Shown: piece after piece, positions 1 through 5,200 of the stretch | Layout: the number at the start of each line of letters is the position of its first letter | How positions within the stretch are numbered: position 1 is the first letter of the stretch | Assembly (NCBI GenBank): GCA_023383735.1 | Contig: JAHDYN010000163.1 | Location: 1 to 5,200, forward strand | Source: Gammaproteobacteria bacterium | GTDB taxonomy: Bacteria; Pseudomonadota; Gammaproteobacteria; Steroidobacterales; GCA-2729495 | Direction: 5' to 3' | DNA length: 5,200 nt | Position numbers and translations under genes: made by a program | Notes under the pieces: generated by a model | Seen by the model: only the letters and a program-made list of their open reading frames with translations | Told to the model about the DNA's origin: nothing | Database searches by the model: none

Positions 1-336
1 TTCGGCCCGCTCGCAACTGAGGCGCAGCATGGCGGCCTCGGCCGCATCCAGATCCCGAATACCGTCGCCATACCAGCAGCAGCTGTACTTCAGGTGCGTG
101 CCGAGCACCTGGCGGAAGAATGCCGCCGGCACCTCGTAGTGCTGCTCGTTGGCCTTGTCGGTCTCGATCGCGACCGGGCTCGCGCGCAGCTCGCGCAGCC
201 GGCGACGAAACTGCCCGGCCTCCGCCAGCCCCCGATCAGCCGACTCCAGCGCCAGACGCTCAGCCATCAGCCGGCGCATCCCGGCGCGGGCAATCACATC
301 CGGAATCAGCCCGCGTTCGCACAGATCGATCAGCAT
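1..336 (-). CDS. Cyclopropane-synthase-like class I SAM-dependent methyltransferase (partial, N-terminal 112 residues)
   Basis: The frame is open without a stop from the ATG at 334-336 to the left edge, so only the N-terminal 112 codons are present. The decisive segment is residues 64-89, containing EQHYEVP, then FF, then LKYSCCWY. This matches the HYD(L)xxxxFxxxLD...YSC block that opens the catalytic domain of cyclopropane-fatty-acyl-phospholipid synthases. Cys86 aligns with the active-site Cys139 of E. coli Cfa. Residues 1-50 are charged and helical, much shorter than the N-terminal domain of classical Cfa, as in the compact CFA-like methyltransferases of about 350 residues. The SAM-binding GxGxG motif would lie beyond the edge. 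The start is supported by GGAG five bases upstream (342-345) and by a spacing of only 2 bases after the stop of the lipoprotein gene, so the two are probably cotranscribed. Family placement is confident. The substrate, presumably an unsaturated acyl chain or another lipid, is inferred and not visible. Confidence 0.85.
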   Translation of the reverse strand, partial: MLIDLCERGLIPDVIARAGMRRLMAERLALESADRGLAEAGQFRRRLRELRASPVAIETDKANEQHYEVPAAFFRQVLGTHLKYSCCWYGDGIRDLDAAEAAMLRLSCERAE

Positions 337-338
337 GC

Positions 339-968
339 TCACTCCGCCCCGGCTTCGGCAGCGGCACGGACGCGGCCGATGATCCGGCCCAGAACGGGCA
401 ACTGCTCGTAAAGCCCCGTACCCGAGTCCCAGAAATCCTTGTGCAGCAGCACGCGCCCCTCAGCGTCGAAACGAAACTGTGTCATGCCATAGCTCAGTAC
501 GGGCTGACCCCCGGCGAGCGATTTGTGCTCGACACGCATCTCCCAGCGCACAAAACAGTCGATGCCGTTGCAGGCGCGGTCCAGGAACCGGACCTCGAGC
601 ACCCGGGTGTCCTGCATGGTGTGACTGAAATAGCTCTGGATACGCCGGGCACCGTCGATCCCCACGAGGGTGTCATTGAGATAGGCGTCCGGCGCATAGA
701 CCACCGCGGTCTGCTCCCGCACCGAGGTAGCGCTCATGTTGGCGAAGTAGGCCTGCAGGCGGTCAAACGCTGCCTGCTGCGCCTCGCTGCCCGGCTCCTG
801 GCGCACCGCCAGCGGGGCCGTCCGGGCCAGCGCGCGCTCATACGAGGCATTGAGATCCTGCACGGGCAGCGGAGCCCGGCCGCAGGCAGCAAGCACACCG
901 GCCACCGCCAGGACCAGGCCATGCCGGGCGTTGCGGCGCCAGTCGAAGCTCGTTTTTTCTGCAGACAT
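339..968 (-). CDS. NTF2/SnoaL-like family predicted lipoprotein
   Basis: A protein of 209 residues. It has a short basic N-terminus (RRNAR, residues 11-15), a hydrophobic stretch and the lipobox LAAC ending at Cys29. This predicts signal peptidase II cleavage, lipidation and anchoring at the cell envelope. Gly at +2 instead of Asp favours the outer membrane. Residues about 68-200 read as an NTF2-like alpha+beta domain, with YAPDAYLNDT (91-100), an RWEMRVEH strand (141-148), HKDFWD (176-181) and a C-terminal YEQLPVLG (187-194). These resemble nuclear transport factor 2-family proteins that often accompany flavoprotein/DUF1365/CFA clusters. NTF2 folds may bind small hydrophobic ligands or act as isomerases or lyases; no catalytic set can be assigned here. 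I chose the ATG at 966-968 because GGAGA lies 8 bases upstream. The ATG at 981-983, adding five residues, has only a poor and too-close site. The gene diverges from the flavoprotein gene and is followed by the CFA-like methyltransferase. The function is unknown; a lipid-binding or accessory role is inference. Confidence 0.85.
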   Translation of the reverse strand: MSAEKTSFDWRRNARHGLVLAVAGVLAACGRAPLPVQDLNASYERALARTAPLAVRQEPGSEAQQAAFDRLQAYFANMSATSVREQTAVVYAPDAYLNDTLVGIDGARRIQSYFSHTMQDTRVLEVRFLDRACNGIDCFVRWEMRVEHKSLAGGQPVLSYGMTQFRFDAEGRVLLHKDFWDSGTGLYEQLPVLGRIIGRVRAAAEAGAE

Positions 969-976
969 CAGGCAGT

Positions 977-981
977 TCTCC
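977..981 (-). promoter_or_regulatory. Ribosome binding site of the lipoprotein gene (decides the start)
   Basis: On the minus strand GGAGA occupies 981-977, eight bases before the ATG at 968-966. It overlaps the alternative upstream ATG (983-981), whose own upstream sequence has only GGGA at three-base spacing. This favours the shorter 209-residue product. Confidence 0.6.
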
Positions 982-1090
982 ATCGTCCCGAATCCGGAAA
1001 CCAGACAGCTGTTCGTCAGCGACGCACAAACTGATTCAAGTCTGCATCCGGCTGCAGCTCAGCAACGAATGCCCTTCTGTGCAACCATAA

Positions 1091-1103
1091 CCCCATGGGG
1101 GGA
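1091..1103 (+). promoter_or_regulatory. Palindrome CCCCATGGGG overlapping the flavoprotein Shine-Dalgarno run
   Basis: A perfect 10-base palindrome (1091-1100) runs straight into the purine run GGGGGGA (1097-1103), which ends five bases before the GTG start at 1109. The G run is the only candidate ribosome binding site for the flavoprotein gene. Anything bound to the palindrome, or pairing of its C run with the G run, would hide that site. The overlap is seen directly; a control role is speculation. Confidence 0.3.
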
Positions 1104-1108
1104 CTGAC

Positions 1109-2413
1109 GTGCGGGTAGCAATCATCGGCAGCGGCATTTCCGGGCTTTATGCCGCCCACCAGCTGGCCGGACACTGTGATCTGACCATCTTCGAGGCCGA
1201 CAGCCGGCCCGGTGGCCACAGCCACACGGTCGACGTGGCCATGGACGGCCAGCGCCTGGCCATGGACACCGGCTTCCTGGTGTTCAACGAGCGCAACTAT
1301 CCGCAGTTCACCACCCTGCTGCGCGCGCTGGGCGTGGCCTTCCAGCCGGCCGACATGAGTTTCAGCTTCCGCTGCGCCGACAGTGGCGTGGAGTATCGCG
1401 GCGACACGCAGTTCGATGCCATCTTTGCCCAGCGCCGCAACCTGCTCCGCCCGGCGCACTACCGCATGCTGCTCGACATCCTGCGCTTCAACCGCATGAG
1501 CGACCAGCTGCTGGCGGCGGCACCCGGCCTCAGCCTGGGCGACTACCTGCACGAGCATGGTTTTCGCGGCCCGCTGCTCGATGATTACCTGCTGCCGATG
1601 GCCGGCGCGATCTGGTCGGCGGAACCGGCACGGATCCTCGACTTTCCGGCCAGTCATTTCGGCCACTTCTTCCGCAATCACGGCCTGCTGCAGACCACCG
1701 GACGGCCGCAGTGGATGACCGTCAGCCACGGCTCGCGGGAATACGTGCGCGCCATCGCGGCGCCCTTTCGCGAGCGGCTGCTGCTCAACACCCCGGTCGA
1801 GTGGGTAGAGCGGCATGCCGACCGGGTGGTGATCAAGGCCCGCGGCCGCGCCGAGGCCCACTACGATCAGGTGGTGATGGCCTGTCACAGCGACCAGGCG
1901 CTGCGGCTGCTGCGCGACCCTTCGGCGGCCGAGCGCGAGGTCCTCGGCGCCATCGCCTACCAGGACAACGACGCGGTCCTGCACACCGATGTGCGCCTGA
2001 TGCCCCGCACCCCCCGCGCCTGGGCCGCTTGGAACTACCATCGCAGCAGTGCGCAGGATCCGGGTCGCGTCGCAGTGACCTACGACCTCAGCCGCCTGCA
2101 GTCGCTGCCGGGACCGCGCCGCTTTCTGCTGACACTCAACGACACCGGCACGGTGGATCCGCGGCAGGTGGTGGAGCGCCTGAGCTACGCGCACCCGGTC
2201 TATACCCGCGCCACCATCGCGGCCCAGCAGCGGCATGCGGAGATCAACGGCAGCAATCGCAGCTACTACTGCGGCGCCTACTGGGGCTATGGTTTTCATG
2301 AAGACGGGGTACGGAGCGCCATTGCGGTGTGCGAGGCCTTCACGCGACATACGGGACTCGACCTGAACAAACCAGCAGCCGCAGCGGCCAGCGGCATGCA
2401 GGCGGTGGCCTGA
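1109..2413 (+). CDS. FAD-dependent oxidoreductase of the amine oxidase / phytoene-desaturase fold (COG2907-like)
   Basis: A flavoprotein of 434 residues. The Rossmann motif IGSGISGL lies at residues 6-13, the ribose-binding acid is Glu29 in IFEAD, and RPGGHSHT (33-40) is the flavin-binding continuation. All are hallmarks of the flavin amine oxidase superfamily. The C-terminal GAYWGYGFHEDGVRSA block, near residue 390, and AWNYH are typical of the NAD(P)/FAD-dependent proteins annotated next to DUF1365 and CFA synthase. There is no signal peptide; it is probably cytoplasmic and membrane-associated. GTG is the only sensible start: upstream in frame there is only a TAA at 1088-1090, and family members begin with a similar MR(I/V)A(V/I)IGSGISG. 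It is the first gene of a three-gene operon, with the next start two bases after its stop. By analogy with the furan fatty acid pathway it could desaturate or oxidise a methylated acyl chain on phospholipid, as proposed for UfaD. That assignment is inference. The family call is strong. Confidence 0.9.
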   Translation: MRVAIIGSGISGLYAAHQLAGHCDLTIFEADSRPGGHSHTVDVAMDGQRLAMDTGFLVFNERNYPQFTTLLRALGVAFQPADMSFSFRCADSGVEYRGDTQFDAIFAQRRNLLRPAHYRMLLDILRFNRMSDQLLAAAPGLSLGDYLHEHGFRGPLLDDYLLPMAGAIWSAEPARILDFPASHFGHFFRNHGLLQTTGRPQWMTVSHGSREYVRAIAAPFRERLLLNTPVEWVERHADRVVIKARGRAEAHYDQVVMACHSDQALRLLRDPSAAEREVLGAIAYQDNDAVLHTDVRLMPRTPRAWAAWNYHRSSAQDPGRVAVTYDLSRLQSLPGPRRFLLTLNDTGTVDPRQVVERLSYAHPVYTRATIAAQQRHAEINGSNRSYYCGAYWGYGFHEDGVRSAIAVCEAFTRHTGLDLNKPAAAAASGMQAVA

Positions 2414-2415
2414 AC

Positions 2416-3171
2416 ATGCACAGCTGCATCTATCAGGGACAGGTGAGCCACCGGCGCTTCCATCCGGTGCGCCACGACTTCCGCTACTCGCTGTTCATGA
2501 TGTACGTGGACCTGGCCGAACTCGACAGCCTGTTTGATCCCTACTGGTTCTGGTCGGCACACCGCGCAGCGCCGGCGCGTTTCCGGCGCAGCGATCACTG
2601 CGGTGATGCAACGGTACCGCTGGACGAGACGATCCGCGACCTGGTCGCGGCACAAGCCGGCTTCCGGCCCGCCGGCCCGATCCGCCTGCTGACGCACTTC
2701 AGCTACTTCGGCTACAGCTTCAACCCGATGAGCGCCTACTACTGCTTCGATCACGACGGCGCGCTGGAAGCCGTGGTGCTGGAGGTCAGCAACATGCCGT
2801 GGCGGCAGATGCATCCCTATGTGCTGACCGGCGGCCGGCCGATCGCCAACAATGGGCTGCGCTATGAATTCGCCAAGACCTTTCACGTTTCACCCTTCAT
2901 GCCGCTCGACATGCACTATGTCTGCAAGCTGGCACCGCCCGGCGAGCGCCTGGCACTGGCCCTGGAAAACTGGCGCGACGGCGCCCGGCGTTTCGATGCC
3001 CACCTGCACTTCGAGCGGCAGGAAATCAGCTCCGGCTCACTGGCCCGGGTCCTCGCCACCGACCCCCTTGCCACCCTGCGCGTGACCAGCCTGATCCACT
3101 GGCAGGCCCTGAAGCTATGGCGCAAGCGCACGCCGGTATACGATCGGCCGGCAAACCGGGACGCTGCATGA
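2416..3171 (+). CDS. DUF1365 domain-containing protein
   Basis: A protein of 251 residues spanned entirely by the DUF1365 family. It opens with the family-typical IYQGQVSHRRFHPVRHDFRYS (5-25) and continues with FSYFGYSFNPMSAYYCFD (95-112), LEVSNMPWRQ (122-131), KTFHVSPFMP (154-163) and the C-terminal IHWQALKLWRK (227-237). The biochemical function of the family is not established to my knowledge. Conserved His, Tyr and Asn residues in the FGYSFNP and FHVSP blocks suggest a catalytic or ligand-binding role. The open frame extends upstream to an ATG at 2329, but that extension lies inside the flavoprotein gene and lacks family character. The ATG at 2416 gives MHSCIYQG, the normal family start, two bases after the preceding stop and downstream of GGTGG. 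Its stop overlaps the start of the CFA-family gene (ATGA), implying translational coupling. DUF1365 genes are habitually found between this flavoprotein and CFA synthase, so a step in the same lipid modification is likely. Confidence 0.92.
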   Translation: MHSCIYQGQVSHRRFHPVRHDFRYSLFMMYVDLAELDSLFDPYWFWSAHRAAPARFRRSDHCGDATVPLDETIRDLVAAQAGFRPAGPIRLLTHFSYFGYSFNPMSAYYCFDHDGALEAVVLEVSNMPWRQMHPYVLTGGRPIANNGLRYEFAKTFHVSPFMPLDMHYVCKLAPPGERLALALENWRDGARRFDAHLHFERQEISSGSLARVLATDPLATLRVTSLIHWQALKLWRKRTPVYDRPANRDAA

Positions 3172-4448
3172 ACGATTTCGACGACACCTTCGACGGGGCG
3201 GAACACAGCCCGGCCAAACGCGGCGCGGGACTCGCGGTGCGCATGGCACGGCGCGCGGTGTTCAGGCTGCTGGGCCGACTGCGACACGGCCGGCTGCACA
3301 TACAGGATGAACTCGGCACCACCGTACTCGGCCAGACGGCCGGGCAGCCGGCCATCGACGTCAGGGTGCGGGTTGTGGATCTGTCGGCCTGGCTGGATAT
3401 CGCCAGCCGCGGCACCATCGGCGCCGGCGAAGCCTATATGGCCGGCAAATTGCACAGCAATGACCTGCTCGCCGCCATGCGCCTGCTGGTCATCAACCGC
3501 GAGGTGATGGACGGACTCGAAACCGGCATGGCGCGCCTCGGCGCCACGCTGCTCAGGCTCGCCCACTGGCGGCACCGCAACACGCGCAGCGGCAGCCGGC
3601 GCAACATCCATGCCCATTACGACCTCGGCGATGAGCTGTTCAGCCTGTTTCTCGACAGCTCGATGATGTATTCGGCGGCGGTGTTTCCACACGCCGGCGC
3701 CACGCTCGAAGAAGCCTCGCGGCACAAGCTCGACCTGATCTGCCGCAAACTCGAGCTGCAGCCCGACGATCATCTGCTGGAAATCGGCACCGGCTGGGGC
3801 GGACTGGCCATCCACGCCGCACGCCACCATGGCTGCCGGGTCACCACCACCACGATCTCGGCAAACCAGTTCGACTTCGCCCGGCGCCGTGTGCAGGAGG
3901 CGGGACTGGCCGATCGCATCACGGTGCTCGGCCAGGACTACCGCGACCTGCAGGGGCAGTTCGACAAGCTCGTGTCGGTGGAGATGATCGAGGCCGTCGG
4001 TCACCGCTTCATGGACCAGTACTTCCGGATCTGCAGCGAGCGGCTCAAGCCCGCAGGCCGCATGCTGCTCCAGTCCATCACCATCGCCGACCGCCACCAC
4101 GCGCAGGCCATGCACGCGGTGGACTTCATCCAGAAATACATCTTCCCCGGCGGCGCGCTGCCCTCGATCAGCTCGATCAGCTCTGCCGTCTCGCGCATGA
4201 CCGACCTCCAGATCAGCCACCTGCACGATATCGGTCTCGACTATGCGCGCACGCTGCGCATCTGGCGCGAACGCTTTCTCGATCGCCTGCCCGAGGTCCG
4301 CCGTCTCGGCTATCCGGACGAGTTCATCCGCATGTGGGAGTGGTATCTGCTCTACTGCGAGGCGGGTTTCATGGAGCGTGCGATCAGCACCGTGCAGCTC
4401 GTGTTCGACAAACCCGGCTGCCGCCTGCTCCCGGCCGGTACAGGCTGA
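3168..4448 (+). CDS. Cyclopropane-fatty-acyl-phospholipid synthase family methyltransferase
   Basis: A protein of 426 residues, near the usual length for this family. After a variable N-terminal domain comes NIHAHYDLGDELF (147-159), then MMYSAAVF (166-173), then SAM motif I, LLEIGTGWGG (203-212). These are followed by LVSVEMIEAVG (268-278), KYIFPGGALPS (323-333) and LDYARTLRIW (357-366), all CFA synthase landmarks. The family transfers a methyl group from SAM to a double bond in phospholipid acyl chains at the inner membrane surface. Compared with the E. coli Cfa bicarbonate site (Cys139, Glu239, His266, Ile268, Tyr317), Glu275, Ile304 and Tyr359 are kept, but Cys is Ala170 and His is Gln302. 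This hints that the product may be a methylated olefin rather than a cyclopropane, as with UfaM of the furan fatty acid pathway; that is inference. The chosen start overlaps the DUF1365 stop as ATGA. An in-frame ATG at 3117 adds 17 residues but sits inside the DUF1365 gene. Confidence 0.92.
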   Translation: MNDFDDTFDGAEHSPAKRGAGLAVRMARRAVFRLLGRLRHGRLHIQDELGTTVLGQTAGQPAIDVRVRVVDLSAWLDIASRGTIGAGEAYMAGKLHSNDLLAAMRLLVINREVMDGLETGMARLGATLLRLAHWRHRNTRSGSRRNIHAHYDLGDELFSLFLDSSMMYSAAVFPHAGATLEEASRHKLDLICRKLELQPDDHLLEIGTGWGGLAIHAARHHGCRVTTTTISANQFDFARRRVQEAGLADRITVLGQDYRDLQGQFDKLVSVEMIEAVGHRFMDQYFRICSERLKPAGRMLLQSITIADRHHAQAMHAVDFIQKYIFPGGALPSISSISSAVSRMTDLQISHLHDIGLDYARTLRIWRERFLDRLPEVRRLGYPDEFIRMWEWYLLYCEAGFMERAISTVQLVFDKPGCRLLPAGTG

Positions 4449-4463
4449 GGCCAGACAGCCGGT

Positions 4464-5200
4464 TCAGCTGCCGACCAGGCGCGCACCGAGCGACAGGGCT
4501 GCGTCGATGTCGGCGGCGTAACCGTCGCTGCCGATGCGCGACCAGACGTCCGGCGCCTCGTCGAAGGCTGCGCCACCGACCAGGATCCGCACCGGGCGTT
4601 CGCAGCGTTCGCGGATTGCGGCAATCGCCTGCTCGACCCGCGGTATGTGCGTGCCCAGCGTGGCACCCAGCATCAACAGATCGGCGGAATAGAAACTGAG
4701 CAGGGCGGGCAGATCCAGCATGGGCACATCGGAGCCCACATAGATCACCCGCCAGCCGGCCAGCTGGTACATGTCGGCCAGGGCACGCAGGCCGATGTCG
4801 TGCACGTTGCCGGACACCGCTGCGACCACTGCGGTATGGCCGTTGGCCGGTGCGGGTGCGGCCTGGCTGATCACCACCGACATCGCCCGCTGGGTTACCG
4901 CCGTCACCATGTGTTCCTGGGCGACACTCAGTTCGCCGGCATGCCACAGCCTGCCGACCTCGCGCTGGGCCGGCAGCAGCACCTGCATGTACAGCGTCCG
5001 CGGACTGAGGCCATCGCGCACCGTCCGGCTGACCAGGTCCACGGCTTGGGCCGCATTGCCCTCGAGCACCTGTTGCAGGTATTCGAGCGCCAGCCGATGC
5101 ATCGGCAGCTGCGGATCGAGTTCAGTCGGATCGGGGGCTGCGGGAGGCGCTGCAAGAAGCTCGAGCGCCGCATCCAGACAGGCCAGCGGCGCATCGAGTG
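4464..5200 (-). CDS. Cobalamin (B12)-binding protein with CarH/LitR-type Wx9EH motif (5' end beyond the window)
   Basis: The frame is open from the TGA at 4464-4466 to the right edge. Counting from an internal ATG at 5102, a helical-bundle segment (1-80) carries WHAGELSVAQEH (53-64). This is the Wx9EH motif whose Trp, Glu and His cap adenosylcobalamin in CarH photoreceptors. The His right after Trp matches the upper-face His132 of Thermus CarH. A Rossmann-type B12 domain follows, with NVHDIG (99-104) supplying the lower axial ligand His101, then LVGGAAF (174-180) and GSDGYAADI (191-199). Upstream of the ATG the frame continues 32 codons to the edge through LDAPLACLDAALELL and a Pro/Ala-rich linker, so 5102 is probably not the true start. 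A MerR-type DNA-binding domain, as in LitR/CarH, could lie outside, but so could another domain or nothing. The gene is convergent with the lipid operon. A light- or B12-responsive regulator of neighbouring genes is the natural guess, but DNA binding cannot be seen here. Confidence 0.85.
   Translation of the reverse strand, partial: LDAPLACLDAALELLAAPPAAPDPTELDPQLPMHRLALEYLQQVLEGNAAQAVDLVSRTVRDGLSPRTLYMQVLLPAQREVGRLWHAGELSVAQEHMVTAVTQRAMSVVISQAAPAPANGHTAVVAAVSGNVHDIGLRALADMYQLAGWRVIYVGSDVPMLDLPALLSFYSADLLMLGATLGTHIPRVEQAIAAIRERCERPVRILVGGAAFDEAPDVWSRIGSDGYAADIDAALSLGARLVGS

Larger units (their letters stand above)
969..1108. promoter_or_regulatory. Divergent intergenic region, presumed promoters for both arms
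   Basis: These 140 bases separate the divergent lipoprotein and flavoprotein genes and are the only non-coding stretch of any size in the window, so both promoters probably lie here. I found no convincing sigma-70 pair. A TTGAAT (1041-1036, minus strand) is followed 17 bases later by a poor ACGAAC. On the plus strand TGATTC (1032-1037) resembles the TGATC-type -35 of RpoE/ChrR-group ECF sigma factors, but no matching -10 stands about 18 bases downstream. No clear TGTACA-type LitR operator is visible. Two small palindromes are present: GCTGCAGC (1051-1058) and CCCCATGGGG (1091-1100). The role as a promoter region rests on gene arrangement, not on motifs. Confidence 0.5.

Noticed and set aside
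120..1034. Long plus-strand open frame (304 codons) across the left arm
   Set aside because: It is antisense to the lipoprotein and methyltransferase genes, has low-complexity Arg/Pro/Ala-rich composition and no recognisable domain.
1032..1061. TGATTC as an ECF sigma (RpoE/ChrR-type) -35 element upstream of the flavoprotein gene
   Set aside because: Tempting because this pathway is in the ChrR regulon in Rhodobacter, but no matching -10 is found at the expected distance.
1016..2350. Minus-strand open frame (444 codons) opposite the flavoprotein gene
   Set aside because: Mirror of a well-supported FAD gene in GC-rich DNA; the translation is His/Gln/Ala/Val-rich with no family motifs.
4164..4181. 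Exact 9-base tandem repeat TCGATCAGC x2 in the CFA-family gene
   Set aside because: It encodes Ser-Ile-Ser repeated in a region that aligns without insertion to other CFA synthases (LPSxSxI...), so it is Ser/Ile codon use rather than a duplication.
2916..4226. Minus-strand open frame (436 codons) opposite DUF1365 and the CFA-family gene
   Set aside because: Antisense shadow; the plus-strand genes carry clear conserved motifs across the same interval.
4443..4460. Possible hairpin GGCTG-8 nt-CAGCC between the convergent genes
   Set aside because: Only five base pairs, overlaps the CFA-family stop codon, and has no T run on either strand; not enough to call a terminator.

Overview
The window is GC-rich and densely coded, with short gaps and coupled gene junctions. 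It looks like chromosomal DNA of a high-GC proteobacterium. I lean gamma- or betaproteobacterium from the gene set, but this cannot be fixed from sequence alone. I see no RNA genes, insertion sequences, CRISPR arrays or phage genes.

Layout. Two transcription units diverge from a 140-bp gap at 969-1108. The left arm (minus strand) encodes a small NTF2/SnoaL-like predicted lipoprotein (339-968). Two bases after it comes a cyclopropane-synthase-like SAM methyltransferase that runs off the left edge (1-336). The right arm (plus strand) is a tightly coupled three-gene operon: an FAD-dependent amine-oxidase-fold oxidoreductase (1109-2413), a DUF1365 protein (2416-3171) and a cyclopropane-fatty-acyl-phospholipid-synthase-family methyltransferase (3168-4448). 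Facing this operon, only 15 bases past its end, is a minus-strand cobalamin-binding protein (4464 to the right edge, incomplete). It carries the Wx9EH signature of CarH/LitR-type B12 photoreceptors.

How the genes may work together. The flavoprotein, DUF1365 and CFA-family trio is a recurring proteobacterial set. It resembles the genes tied to methylated-olefin and furan fatty acid synthesis on membrane phospholipids (the Ufa pathway described in Rhodobacter sphaeroides). Such clusters are reported to respond to singlet oxygen or light, through ECF sigma/ChrR in Rhodobacter and LitR-type B12 regulators in other bacteria. A B12 photosensor-like protein beside the trio fits a light- or oxidant-responsive membrane-lipid modification locus. 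The CFA-family enzyme has lost two of the five bicarbonate-site residues known from E. coli Cfa, which argues against simple cyclopropanation. A second CFA-like enzyme that keeps the cysteine sits on the opposite arm. The pathway and regulatory link are inferences; the families are well supported by motifs.
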